Shown: one piece after another, positions 40,639 through 49,107 of the stretch
How the letters are laid out: each line of letters opens with the position of its first letter
Position numbering within the stretch: the stretch's first letter is position 1
Assembly: GCA_047610385.1 (NCBI GenBank)
Contig: JBLGAC010000002.1
Location: 62,001 to 126,000 of the forward strand
Origin: JBOCEF01 sp047610385
GTDB lineage: Bacteria; Pseudomonadota; Alphaproteobacteria; Rhodobacterales; Rhodobacteraceae
Direction: 5' to 3'
DNA length: 64,000 bases
Notes under the pieces: generated by a model
Told to the model about the DNA's origin: nothing
The model's input: only the letters and a program-made list of their open reading frames with translations
The model's database searches: none
Position numbers and translations under genes: made by a program

Positions 40639-41163
40639 ATGGATTGCATTGAAGAGTGGCTGGTAAGTAAACCCTATGGCTATGGTGATTTAAGCTGCGA
40701 AGAGAAGCATGTCGCCATGCAATTCATGTCTGTATGGGGCATATGGGAACTGAAAGTGTGTGGGCTTATCGAGAGCAACGGGCAGTCGCTTGGGAGAGTT
40801 GGGATCGACAGCTTCACTGAGGGTCATTTGAACGCCGAAATTTGGCTTAAATCTGCTGGGGAGTCTGTCGCGTATTTTAAGGATAGATACAAGGATGCTG
40901 GCAAGCTTAGCGCCTTGGGCCTGCACAGAGACAGGAAGATGCAATGCCTCGTCCAAAAAATCATAAATACAAATACTTATAGCGAATCAGAATGCGCCAA
41001 AGCTGTGATGTACATTGCGTATAGGTTGCGAAACAACTTGTTCCATGGCGTCAAGTGGAGCGACGGCCTGCAGGGGCAGGCCGGTAACTTCCGGCATGCC
41101 TCCCATGCATTGATGCGGTCGCTCGATTGCTTGCGAGGCGCAGAGCCCTCCGCCCCCGCTTGA
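40639..41163 (+). CDS. HEPN-like protein, possible RNase
   Basis: A 174-residue helical protein ending YRLRNNLFHGVKW. The RNNLFH hexad (R131 to H136) fits the Rx4-6H signature of HEPN domains, which in toxins, abortive-infection proteins and CRISPR effectors form an RNase active site; the RNNLFHG form is typical of Apea-like and related HEPN families. The rest shows no other catalytic motif. Strong Shine-Dalgarno AGGAGGGG precedes the ATG. Codon use is AT-rich against both flanks, and the gene has no partner, sitting alone between a terminator and a thiolase operon. A defence role is inferred only. Confidence 0.55.
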   Translation: MDCIEEWLVSKPYGYGDLSCEEKHVAMQFMSVWGIWELKVCGLIESNGQSLGRVGIDSFTEGHLNAEIWLKSAGESVAYFKDRYKDAGKLSALGLHRDRKMQCLVQKIINTNTYSESECAKAVMYIAYRLRNNLFHGVKWSDGLQGQAGNFRHASHALMRSLDCLRGAEPSAPA

Positions 41164-41234
41164 CCCAGCGCCCCCCTCCCGCTTACCCTCCGCAAAACAA
41201 TTGAACGCTTGTTCACATCCTGGAGGATGCCCCC

Positions 41235-42419
41235 ATGCTCAACGACCCCATCGTCATCGTCGGCGCCGCGCGTACCCCCATGGGCGGCTTTCAGGGCGAT
41301 CTTTCGGCGCTTACCGCCAGCCAGCTTGGCGGCGCGGCCATCAAGGCGGCGCTGGCGCGTGCGGGCGTGGATGCAGGCAGCGTCGATGAATTGCTGATGG
41401 GCTGCGTGCTGCCTGCGGGCCAGGGGCAGGCACCGGCGCGGCAGGCGGGGTTCCATGGCGGGCTGGGCGCGGGGGTGCCGGCCTCAACGCTCAACAAAAT
41501 GTGTGGCTCGGGCATGAAGACTGTGATGATGGCCCATGATCAATTGCTTGCAGGCAACGGCACCATCGTGGTTGCGGGCGGCATGGAATCGATGACCAAC
41601 GCGCCCTATCTGCTGCCGCAGATGCGCGGCGGCGCGCGGCTGGGGCACGGGCAGGCCAAGGATCACATGTTCCTCGACGGGCTGGAGGACGCCTATGAAG
41701 AAGGCCGTCTGATGGGCACCTATGCCGAAGATTGCGCCACCAAATTCCAGTTCACCCGCGAAGCGCAGGACGCTTACGCCCTCGGGTCGTTGTCAAACGC
41801 ACTGCGCGCACAGGACAGCGGCGAATTTGGCGCTGAAATCGCGCCGGTGACGGTGACATCGCGCAAGGGTGACACGCTGGTGGAATGGGATGAGCAGCCC
41901 AAAAAGGCGCGGCCCGAAAAGATCCCGACCCTGAAGCCCGCCTTTCGCAAGGGCGGCACGGTGACGGCGGCCAATTCGTCCTCTATCTCCGACGGTGCCG
42001 CGGCGCTGGTCCTGATGCGCAAATCGGACGCTGAGGCGCAGGGCCTGACGATCCGCGCCACCATTCTGGGCCACGCGAGCTACGCCGCGGTGCCGGGCGA
42101 TTTTCCCACCGCGCCGATCCCGCCGATGAAGGCGCTGCTGGCGAAAACCGGCTGGTCCGTGGATGATGTGGACCTGTGGGAGATCAACGAAGCCTTCGCC
42201 GTCGTGCCCATGGCCGCGCAGGCCGAACTGGGCATCGCGCGCGAAAAGCTGAACGTGAACGGTGGTGCCTGCGCGCTGGGGCACCCGATCGGGGCGTCGG
42301 GCGCGCGCATTCTGGTGACGCTGATCCATGCCCTTGAGGCACGGGGGCTGAAGCGCGGCATGGCAGGCATCTGCATCGGTGGCGGTGAAGGCACTGCCAT
42401 CGCGCTTGAGCTTGGCTGA
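41235..42419 (+). CDS. Acetyl-CoA C-acetyltransferase
   Basis: A 394-residue thiolase. The nucleophile lies in LNKMCGSGMKTVMMAHDQL, the second catalytic motifs are EINEAFAVVPMAAQ and NGGACALGHPIGASGARI, and the general base Cys is in GICIGGGEGTA. The GTP-like QAPARQAGFHGG segment places it in the short-chain acetoacetyl-CoA/2-methylacetoacetyl-CoA group. It is the first gene of a five-gene operon with dddL, a rhodanese, an acyl-CoA dehydrogenase and a short-chain dehydrogenase, 5 bp before dddL. Participation in isoleucine or acyl-CoA catabolism fits the neighbours. Confidence 0.92.
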   Translation: MLNDPIVIVGAARTPMGGFQGDLSALTASQLGGAAIKAALARAGVDAGSVDELLMGCVLPAGQGQAPARQAGFHGGLGAGVPASTLNKMCGSGMKTVMMAHDQLLAGNGTIVVAGGMESMTNAPYLLPQMRGGARLGHGQAKDHMFLDGLEDAYEEGRLMGTYAEDCATKFQFTREAQDAYALGSLSNALRAQDSGEFGAEIAPVTVTSRKGDTLVEWDEQPKKARPEKIPTLKPAFRKGGTVTAANSSSISDGAAALVLMRKSDAEAQGLTIRATILGHASYAAVPGDFPTAPIPPMKALLAKTGWSVDDVDLWEINEAFAVVPMAAQAELGIAREKLNVNGGACALGHPIGASGARILVTLIHALEARGLKRGMAGICIGGGEGTAIALELG

Positions 42420-42424
42420 CCGCA

Positions 42425-43123
42425 ATGGACGGCGAAATCCACCTATCTGAGCGCCCCGACTGGGGCTATATGCTGCGGGAGTTCCAGGAGCTTTACCGCC
42501 GCAGATCGTCGGGCGGCAGCAAGCCGATCGGCGCCCATATGCGCGCGGTGCGCGAGGCGATTGGCAAGGTGTTGATCGACGATCCGGTCATCGCCCTGCG
42601 CGCGCCTGAAACCAAGCCGGTGGTCGCCCATCTGAACCGCGCCATCGACAACGGGCGCGGGCAGGTCACTGCATCGGTGGTGCGCACGATGGAGCATCTG
42701 GGCCCAGAGCTGAGCTGGCAATACGGCTATGAAAAGGTGCCCAAGGGCCTGAGCCGCAGCTACGCCTACGCCGAATTCGCCGGGCCTGCGGGGCCGGTGG
42801 TCACGGACCGCGTGATCCTCGGGGTTGTGCTGTTCGGGCCGAAATGCACCTATCCGGCCCATTCCCATGATGGGCTGACCGAAAGCTACATCACCCTGTC
42901 GGGCAGCGTCAGCGAGAACGACGCAGGCGTGTTTGCGCCCGGATCGCTGATCTTCAACCCGCCGGGGCGGATGCACCGCATCACCACCGCGGATCATGAA
43001 CCGTCTTTGCTGGCCTATGCGTGGCACGGTGCGGCGGACATACTTGCGGGGCAAAAGATGGTGTTCAGCCGATCGCGCCGCCCCGCTGCAAAAAAGACCG
43101 GCGCAGCAAAGGAAACGTCATGA
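42425..43123 (+). CDS. dddL: DMSP lyase, DddL type
   Basis: Cleaves dimethylsulfoniopropionate to dimethyl sulfide and acrylate. The 232-residue sequence has the DddL N-terminal pattern DWGYMLREFQELYRR, and a cupin domain with the metal ligands H146 and H148 (TYPAHSHDGLTE), E153, and H184 (GRMHRITT), in the order known for DddL. APGSLIFNPP is a further family match. The cleft Tyr residues are not mapped. A four-base ATGA overlap couples it to the rhodanese gene. Unlike Rhodobacter sphaeroides, where dddL sits with acuR-acuI, no acrylate-detoxifying gene is next to it here. The cupin relatives DddQ and DddW differ in the N-terminal domain. Confidence 0.88.
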   Translation: MDGEIHLSERPDWGYMLREFQELYRRRSSGGSKPIGAHMRAVREAIGKVLIDDPVIALRAPETKPVVAHLNRAIDNGRGQVTASVVRTMEHLGPELSWQYGYEKVPKGLSRSYAYAEFAGPAGPVVTDRVILGVVLFGPKCTYPAHSHDGLTESYITLSGSVSENDAGVFAPGSLIFNPPGRMHRITTADHEPSLLAYAWHGAADILAGQKMVFSRSRRPAAKKTGAAKETS

Positions 43124-43512
43124 AACGCCTTGCAGACATGCTTGCCGCCGCTGAAGCTGAGATCCAGACCCTGAGCGTTGATGAAGCCTCCGCCATGCTG
43201 GACGCTGAGCACGTGACCTTTGTCGACATCCGCGACGTGCGCGAATTGCAGCGCGACGGCATCATTCCGGGCGCTTTCCACGCGCCGCGCGGGATGCTGG
43301 AGATGTGGATCGACGCCGACAGCACCTATGCCAAGCCGGTGTTCCAGACCGGCAACCGCTTTGTGTTCTTCTGCGCGGGGGGGCTGCGATCCGCGCTGGC
43401 GACGCAGGTGGCGCAGGATATGGGGCTGGACTGCGCCCATGTGAAAGGCGGCTTTGGAGCGTGGAAATCTGCGGGCGCGCCGGTGGCCGAAAAGCCCGTC
43501 AAGAAAACCTGA
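43120..43512 (+). CDS. Rhodanese-domain sulfurtransferase
   Basis: A 130-residue single-domain rhodanese. The active-site loop is FFCAGGLRSA with catalytic C85; the preceding FVDIRDVRELQRDGIIPGAFHAPRG is the conserved first half of the fold. It may transfer sulfane sulfur or handle thiols. Its start overlaps the dddL stop by 4 bp, so translation is coupled; a link to sulfur from DMSP metabolism is tempting, but rhodanese genes also occur in beta-oxidation operons without dddL. The start was taken at 43120 rather than upstream. Confidence 0.9.
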   Translation: MKRLADMLAAAEAEIQTLSVDEASAMLDAEHVTFVDIRDVRELQRDGIIPGAFHAPRGMLEMWIDADSTYAKPVFQTGNRFVFFCAGGLRSALATQVAQDMGLDCAHVKGGFGAWKSAGAPVAEKPVKKT

Positions 43513-43520
43513 GGGACGAC

Positions 43521-44648
43521 ATGCTGACCCAAGAACAGACGATGATCCGGGATGCCGCGCGAAGCTTTGCACGCGACAAGCTGGCCCCCACCGCCGCGGC
43601 GCGTGAAGCTGCGGCTGAAATCCCCAAGGACATCCGCGACGAATTGGGCGCGATGGGGTTCCTCGGCATGACAATCCCTGAGGAAAAGGGCGGCGCGGGG
43701 GCTGATTATGTCTCCTACGCTTTAGCGTTGATGGAGATCGCGTGGGGCGACGGCGCCGTGTCCACCATGGTGTCGGTGCACAACGCGCCGTTCCTTGCGA
43801 TTCTGGACCGGTTTGCCAGCCCTGCGCAGCAGGAACGCTGGCTGCGTCCCGCCGCCCAAGGCGCGTTCATCGGCTGCTTCGCGCTGACGGAATCGCAGGC
43901 CGGGTCCGATGCCGGATCAGTGTGCACCAAGGCCGTGCGCCGCGGCAATGGCTGGTCGGTGAACGGGTCTAAGCAGTTCATTTCCTCGGCCCGGATCGGG
44001 GGGGCGACGATTCTGTTTGCCGTGACCGACCCGAGCGCGGGGAAAAAGGGCATTTCGGCGTTCATCGCGGCCAATGACGCGCCGGGGTTCAGCGTGTCCA
44101 AGGTTGAAAGCAAGATCGGCCAGCGCGCGTCGGACACCTGCGCGCTGTCGTTTGATGACATGGAGCTGGATTCCGACGCGCTGATCGGCACCGAGGGGCA
44201 GGGCTATTCCATCGCGCTGTCATCGCTGGAAACCGGGCGCATCGGCATTGCGGCGCAATCGGTGGGCATGGCGCAGGCGGCGTTTGACCACGCGTTGGTC
44301 TATGCCCGCGAACGCCAGACCTTTGGCAAGCCGATCTTTGATCATCAAGCCGTGCAGTTCCGCCTTGCCGATATGGACACCCAGATTGAGGCCGGGCGCC
44401 AGATGGTGCTGAATGCTGCCCGCATGAAAGACGCGGGCATCCCGTGCCTGCGCGAAGCGGCGATGGCCAAGCTCTTCGCCTCAGAAATGGCCGAGCGGGT
44501 CTGCTCTGACGCCATCCAGACGCTGGGCGGCTATGGCTATCTGTCCGATTACCCGGTGGAGCGGATCTGGCGCGACGTGCGCGTGTGCCAGATCTACGAA
44601 GGCACCTCAGACATCCAAAAACTGATCATCGCGCGGCAGATGCCCTGA
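43521..44648 (+). CDS. Acyl-CoA dehydrogenase
   Basis: FAD enzyme of 375 residues introducing the 2,3 double bond into acyl-CoA. The family signatures are FALTESQAGSDAGSV (flavin-contact segment), the ETGRIGIAAQSVG region and the C-terminal QTLGGYGYLSDYPVERIWRDVRVCQIYEGTSDIQ, which includes the catalytic glutamate of the short/medium-chain type. Eight bp follow the rhodanese gene. Whether it acts on a branched-chain (isobutyryl/2-methylbutyryl) or straight short-chain substrate is not decided by sequence. Confidence 0.92.
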   Translation: MLTQEQTMIRDAARSFARDKLAPTAAAREAAAEIPKDIRDELGAMGFLGMTIPEEKGGAGADYVSYALALMEIAWGDGAVSTMVSVHNAPFLAILDRFASPAQQERWLRPAAQGAFIGCFALTESQAGSDAGSVCTKAVRRGNGWSVNGSKQFISSARIGGATILFAVTDPSAGKKGISAFIAANDAPGFSVSKVESKIGQRASDTCALSFDDMELDSDALIGTEGQGYSIALSSLETGRIGIAAQSVGMAQAAFDHALVYARERQTFGKPIFDHQAVQFRLADMDTQIEAGRQMVLNAARMKDAGIPCLREAAMAKLFASEMAERVCSDAIQTLGGYGYLSDYPVERIWRDVRVCQIYEGTSDIQKLIIARQMP

Positions 44649-44677
44649 CACGCGCGGACACGACGGAGGAAAACCAC

Positions 44678-45448
44678 ATGAAACTTTCCAGCGACATCGC
44701 CGCAGTGGTGACGGGCGGGGCCTCGGGCCTTGGTGAAGCGACGGCGCGGCGTCTGGCGTCCCATGGCGTGCGCGTGGCGATCTTTGACAAGAACGCTGAA
44801 CTGGGCGCCGCCGTGGCCAAAGACATTGGCGGCGTTTTCGTGGATGTGGACGTGACCGATGCCGCCAGCGTCGAGGCAGGCTTTGCCGCCGCCCGCGCCG
44901 CCCATGGGCAGGAACGGATCGCGGTGAACTGCGCCGGGGTTGGCTGGGCTGCCAAGACCGTCGACCGCGACGGCAAGCCCCATTCGGCGGACATGTTCAA
45001 AACCACGATCATGATCAATTTGGTGGGCACATTTCACGTCGCCAGCATGGCCGCCGCGGGCATGACCCCCACCGATCCGGTGACTGAGGATGGCGAGCGG
45101 GGGATCATCATCAACACCGCCTCTGTCGCGGCCTATGACGGGCAGATCGGCCAGATCGCCTATGCCGCGTCCAAGGGCGGCATCGTCGGCATGACCCTGC
45201 CGATGGCCCGTGATCTGGCGCGCACCGGCATTCGGGTCAACACCATCGCGCCGGGCCTGTTTTTGACGCCGATGCTCAAGGGCTTGCCGGAAGAAGCGCA
45301 GAAATCGCTTGGCCAGCAGGTGCCGTTCCCCTCGCGTCTGGGGGACCCGTCAGAATATGCCGATCTGGCGGCCTTTATGTGCACCAATGCGATGATCAAC
45401 GGAGAGGTCGTCCGCCTTGATGGCGCGATCCGCATGGCGCCGAAATAA
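44678..45448 (+). CDS. SDR 3-hydroxyacyl-CoA dehydrogenase, HSD10-like
   Basis: A 256-residue short-chain dehydrogenase. The cofactor motif is TGGASGLGEATARRL, the catalytic triad Ser-Tyr-Lys appears as NTASVAAYDGQIGQIAYAASKGG, and RVNTIAPGLFLTPML closes the active site. The type II 3-hydroxyacyl-CoA (HSD10) family has the same pattern and oxidises 2-methyl-3-hydroxybutyryl-CoA. With the thiolase and the acyl-CoA dehydrogenase this gives most of an isoleucine/acyl-CoA breakdown route. It is the last gene of the dddL operon. Confidence 0.9.
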   Translation: MKLSSDIAAVVTGGASGLGEATARRLASHGVRVAIFDKNAELGAAVAKDIGGVFVDVDVTDAASVEAGFAAARAAHGQERIAVNCAGVGWAAKTVDRDGKPHSADMFKTTIMINLVGTFHVASMAAAGMTPTDPVTEDGERGIIINTASVAAYDGQIGQIAYAASKGGIVGMTLPMARDLARTGIRVNTIAPGLFLTPMLKGLPEEAQKSLGQQVPFPSRLGDPSEYADLAAFMCTNAMINGEVVRLDGAIRMAPK

Positions 45449-45463
45449 CGCGCAGCGCAGACG

Positions 45464-45496
45464 AAAAAACCCGGCGCGCATGGACTGCGCGCCGGG
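45464..45496 (-). terminator. Terminator between the dddL operon and the RcnB-like gene
   Basis: An 11-bp perfect stem CCCGGCGCGCA/TGCGCGCCGGG with TGGAC loop. The A6 run at 45464-45469 becomes a T run on the leftward strand, so it best fits the end of the RcnB-like transcript, and could also block read-through from the rightward operon. Confidence 0.8.
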
Positions 45497-45520
45497 GCGA
45501 GACAGAACCGGGTGCCGCCA

Positions 45521-45874
45521 TCATCGGTTCAGAAAGATGTCCGCGATGATCCCGGTGGTGATGGCGATCAGCAGAACGTCGCCGTCGATCTTCACATAGT
45601 GGTATCCACGGGGCGGCGGCTGGTAGCCATAGTCGCGGTAACGCTCAATCACCACATACCGCGTGGGTTCCACCTTGTCGCCGCGCCGCCAGCCGTGATC
45701 ATGCTGATCATCGTCGTGATGTTTTTCGTAATGTTTGTCGTGTTTCCCGTGGGATTTGCCGCCGCATTCGCCCTTTTTCGCGTGGCCTGGGGGGCAATGC
45801 TTTGATCCGGCAGCCGCAGCGCCAACGCTGAGAGAGAGCGCGAGCGCAGCGATGACGAGCGATTTCATGACCAT
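45521..45874 (-). CDS. RcnB-family periplasmic protein
   Basis: A 117-residue exported protein. The signal peptide (MVMKSLVIAALALSLSVGAAAA) is followed by a His/Lys/Asp-rich region (GKHDKHYEKHHDDDQHDHG) likely to bind metal, then the RcnB pattern: WRRGD, a Tyr-rich stretch ending YGYQPPPRGYHYVKIDGDVLLIAI. RcnB acts in nickel/cobalt homeostasis in E. coli; a metal role is probable here but unproven. AAGGA lies about 9 bp before the ATG at 45874; 45868 is a second ATG. The gene is convergent to the dddL operon. Confidence 0.85.
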   Translation of the reverse strand: MVMKSLVIAALALSLSVGAAAAGSKHCPPGHAKKGECGGKSHGKHDKHYEKHHDDDQHDHGWRRGDKVEPTRYVVIERYRDYGYQPPPRGYHYVKIDGDVLLIAITTGIIADIFLNR

Positions 45875-46008
45875 GTCAAATATTCCTTCGAATCGCCTGG
45901 ACGAGGGCACCCTGCGCTTGCCGCGTCCAACAAAGACCGGCGCGCCACCTTCCCACATGATCCCCGATCGTGTCGCGGCCAAGGCCGAAGCAAGGTCGTA
46001 TGCGGGCC

Positions 46009-47976
46009 TCAGCCGCCCAGTCGGGCGCTGAGCGTTACCGGCGCGGCCTCACCGCTCAGGCGGGTTTCATAGACGTGCAGCCCCTCCATGACCCGCTGGG
46101 CGTAGTTGCGGGTTTCGTTAAAGGGGATGGTTTCGATCCAGTCGATCATCACCTCGGTCCCACGTCCGCGGGGGTCGCCGTAACGCTCCAACCAGCTGCG
46201 CACCCGGTTCGGCCCGGCATTGTAGCCAGCGGCAGCCAGCGGCAGGGCGCCGAAATCCCTGATCAGCCAAGACAGGTATTCCTGCCCCAGCGTGGCGTTG
46301 TAGCGCCAATCCTCCGTCAGCCGCGCAAAGCCGTAGGGCAGGTCCAGCTTGCCCGCCACCAGCTTGGCGGTGCCGGGCATCAGCTGCATCAACCCACGCG
46401 CGCCCGCGGGGCTGATTGCCTGAGAGTTCATCTCACTTTCCTGCCGCGCGATGGCGAGTGCGAGTGCCTTTGGCACCGGCCCCTGCATCTGTGCCAGTTC
46501 GGTCAGCGGGTGATAGGCGGCGGGCAGGATGCTGCCTGATTCGGCCGCAATCTTGGCGATGCGCACTGCAATTTCTGGGCGGTCGATCTTCAGCGCCAAT
46601 CCGGCCAGCGCGGCGAATTCGGTCTCGCCCTTCGCGCGCTGGGCAAGGTGGGTGAAAAACCAATGTGACAGCCCCCGTTCCTCAGCGGCGTTCAGCAACA
46701 GCGCGGCACGCAGCACGTCGGGGGGGCCGAATTCGCGCTCCGGCATCCGCGCGATGGGATAGGCGGCGGCGAGCACATCATCAGGCGCCCCGCCCAGCTT
46801 TTCCGCCGCAAGCTGGCCGTAAAAACTGGTCTGGTGGCGCGCTCCACGGATATAGGCCGTGCGCGCGCCCTTGGCGTCGCCCGATGCCTCCAGCGCACGG
46901 CCGATCCAATAGCCCGCGCGGCCCAATGAAATTGGCGTGGCGACAGCGGCTTCGAGGCGCTGGAAATGGGCCAGCGCGCGCGCCGGGTCGTTCATGAACC
47001 TGAGCGCCAGCCACCCTGACAGCCATTCAAGATCGGCGTAATCGGACCCCTCAGTCAGATGATGGCGGGACGCAATGCGATAGGCCGTGTCGATCCGCCC
47101 GTCGCGCTGGGCCTGCCGGGCCATGGACCGGCGCCGGTCTGCCCATGCCTCTGGCCGTCCCAGCGCGGCCGCTGAGGTGGAGCGTTCCAGCAACAGCTCC
47201 TCAGCTCCATCGCCAAGCCCGCGGGAGGTGCGCCAATTGAACCGCTCCCACGCCAGCCCGGCATCGTCGGCGCGAGAGGCCGGGATGGCGTCGATCAGGG
47301 TGTTGACGCCTTTGTTGTTGGCGCGCAGGCCAGACCGGGCGGTGGCAAGGGCCTGCTCCGCCTTGCCCATGCGGGCGGCTGCGCGCGCGGCCTGCCCTTC
47401 AATTCCCTGCCATAGCAACATGTCGAGCCGCGCCCAATGGGCCGCCGCCAAGGTGCGCGGAAACGCCGACAGAAACGCGTCTTCCTCAGCGGAGGTCATC
47501 GAAAGCGTGGTCCAGGCGCGCAGAGCCTCTGCATCAGCCGCAGCCCCGCGACCGGCGGCAAGAAGCGCGCGCGCCAGCGCCAACGCGCCGGTCCCGGTGG
47601 CGGGTGCCTCTGGTGCGAAAAAGGCGATGGTTTCGGCGGCGGGCAGACCTGCGGGCATCACACCTTCGGCGGTGCGGCGCAGGCGCGACGTGCCGGGCCA
47701 ATCGGGATGGCGGGTCAGAAAGTCATACAGCGCGGGCCAGCTCGGGTTGTCGCCGCGCAGGCGCATCCAAAGCGCCAGATCGGTCGCCGTGGGGTCGCGC
47801 AACTGGGCGACCAGTGCCTCAGCGTCATCCCAGCCTTTCGCGTCACTGGCGGCGGACATGGCGGCGATTGCGCTGCCGCTGGTGGGTGTCGGCAGGTCCA
47901 GCGCGAGGGCGGGCGATGAGGCCGACAGCAGCGCCACGATCGCGGCACGGGTCAGAAGCCTCGGCAGAAAAGACAT
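46009..47976 (-). CDS. slt: Soluble lytic murein transglycosylase
   Basis: A 655-residue periplasmic enzyme cutting the glycan strands of peptidoglycan. A signal peptide (about residues 1-25, ending SSPALA) is followed by a long alpha-helical superhelix (TPR-like, about 30-480) and a C-terminal SLT catalytic domain with IARQESEMNSQAISPAGARG containing the catalytic Glu, then LMQLMPGTAK and YNAGPNRVRSWLE. Slt70-type proteins of this length are standard in alphaproteobacteria. The gene is leftward and monocistronic; a 260-bp GC-hairpin region separates it from the PNP gene upstream. Confidence 0.93.
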   Translation of the reverse strand: MSFLPRLLTRAAIVALLSASSPALALDLPTPTSGSAIAAMSAASDAKGWDDAEALVAQLRDPTATDLALWMRLRGDNPSWPALYDFLTRHPDWPGTSRLRRTAEGVMPAGLPAAETIAFFAPEAPATGTGALALARALLAAGRGAAADAEALRAWTTLSMTSAEEDAFLSAFPRTLAAAHWARLDMLLWQGIEGQAARAAARMGKAEQALATARSGLRANNKGVNTLIDAIPASRADDAGLAWERFNWRTSRGLGDGAEELLLERSTSAAALGRPEAWADRRRSMARQAQRDGRIDTAYRIASRHHLTEGSDYADLEWLSGWLALRFMNDPARALAHFQRLEAAVATPISLGRAGYWIGRALEASGDAKGARTAYIRGARHQTSFYGQLAAEKLGGAPDDVLAAAYPIARMPEREFGPPDVLRAALLLNAAEERGLSHWFFTHLAQRAKGETEFAALAGLALKIDRPEIAVRIAKIAAESGSILPAAYHPLTELAQMQGPVPKALALAIARQESEMNSQAISPAGARGLMQLMPGTAKLVAGKLDLPYGFARLTEDWRYNATLGQEYLSWLIRDFGALPLAAAGYNAGPNRVRSWLERYGDPRGRGTEVMIDWIETIPFNETRNYAQRVMEGLHVYETRLSGEAAPVTLSARLGG

Positions 47977-48237
47977 TGTAAATCACCTGTTGTTCGCACG
48001 AAGGGAACGTTTGAGATCAAGGCTATCACGGGGGAGGGCGGCCCTCCACATCCGGCTTGGGTTTTCTATAGGCGGCCAGCGCCCCTCAGGGGGATCGACC
48101 CCCTTCGGACCGCCGCGGACCCAGCTGCGCGGGCCGCGCGCCGCGTCGATCCGGGCGATGCGCAGGGGCAGGCGCGCGTGGCGCCATCGGCGCCGCCGAC
48201 GCGATGGCAGGTCAATCCTGCCGAGCGGCGCACCCGG
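47977..48237. repeat. GC-rich hairpin region between PNP and slt
   Basis: No gene is supported. It contains GGGGG-ATCGA-CCCCC (48089-48103) followed by TTCGG, and further GC palindromes with GCGCG runs near 48130-48230. This is the same style of element as at 13279, 18594 and 17897. It probably acts at the RNA level. Confidence 0.45.
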
Positions 48238-49107
48238 TCAAGGCAGGCGCGGCAGCAGTTCAGTCAGGATCCGGCCGATGCGTTTGCCCGCGAGTTCGGC
48301 GTTGGCCATGACCTTTTCGATCGTGTCGGGTTGCTGATCTGGCCCGCCCGCGGCGGCGTTGGTGATCGCGGACAGGCCCACTGCCTTCATCCCGCAATGG
48401 ATTGCCGCCGTGACTTCGAGCACCGTCGACATGCCAACTGCGTGCGCACCGGTGGAGCGCATCCAGCGCCGCTCCGCCGATGTCTCAAGCGACGGGCCGG
48501 CGATGCCGCAATAGATGCCTGTGGGCAGATCCTCGCCCGCCGCCGCGGCCGCCGCCAGCGCATGCGCGCGCAGATCGGGATCGTAGGCGCGGCTCATGTC
48601 CGGGAAACGGGGGCCGAGCGCGTCGTCATTTGGCCCGGTCAGTGGGTTGACGCCGGTCAGGTTCAGGTGGTCCTCAATCAACATCGGTACGCCGGGTTTC
48701 AGCGCGGGGTCCAGCGCCCCGGCGGCGTTGGTGACCACCAGCGTGCCCGCCCCCATTCGCCGCATCAGGCGGACTGGCAGCGCGATGTCCTGCGCGCTCC
48801 ACCCCTCATACAAATGCACGCGGCCTTGCATCGCCACCACGCGCCGCCCCGCGAGCCAGCCGAGCACGAAGCGCCCGGCATGGCTTGGCGCCGTCGACAC
48901 TGGAAAGTTGGGGATGTCCTCATAGCTCAGGAAAATCGGGTCTTCGATTGCGGCGGCAAGCGCCCCCAGGCCGCTGCCCAGGATCAGCGCGATTTCCGGC
49001 GCGGCACCGATGCGCGGCGCGCTGGCGGCCCATGCCAGATCGAGGCGCGCGGTCTGCTGCATCTTGCCGTCCGCGAAGCCCGGTGCGGTCATGGCATGGC
49101 GGCTCAT
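48238..49107 (-). CDS. Purine nucleoside phosphorylase (class II-like)
   Basis: A 289-residue phosphorylase that splits purine nucleosides to base and ribose-1-phosphate. Motifs: LILGSGLGALA (phosphate site), GRVHLYEG, VTNAAGALDP, and GIYCGIAGPSLETSAERRWMRSTGAHAVGMSTVLE, the trimeric (human-like) PNP signature with MSTVLE. The homotrimeric PNP/MTAP family also includes methylthioinosine phosphorylases. Its start overlaps the amidohydrolase stop by 4 bp, so the pair is an operon for purine or methylthioadenosine salvage. Confidence 0.92.
   Translation of the reverse strand: MSRHAMTAPGFADGKMQQTARLDLAWAASAPRIGAAPEIALILGSGLGALAAAIEDPIFLSYEDIPNFPVSTAPSHAGRFVLGWLAGRRVVAMQGRVHLYEGWSAQDIALPVRLMRRMGAGTLVVTNAAGALDPALKPGVPMLIEDHLNLTGVNPLTGPNDDALGPRFPDMSRAYDPDLRAHALAAAAAAGEDLPTGIYCGIAGPSLETSAERRWMRSTGAHAVGMSTVLEVTAAIHCGMKAVGLSAITNAAAGGPDQQPDTIEKVMANAELAGKRIGRILTELLPRLP

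Noticed and set aside
47087..48337. 416-codon forward frame over slt
   Set aside because: Antisense to the lytic transglycosylase; Arg/Ala/Ser-rich composition.
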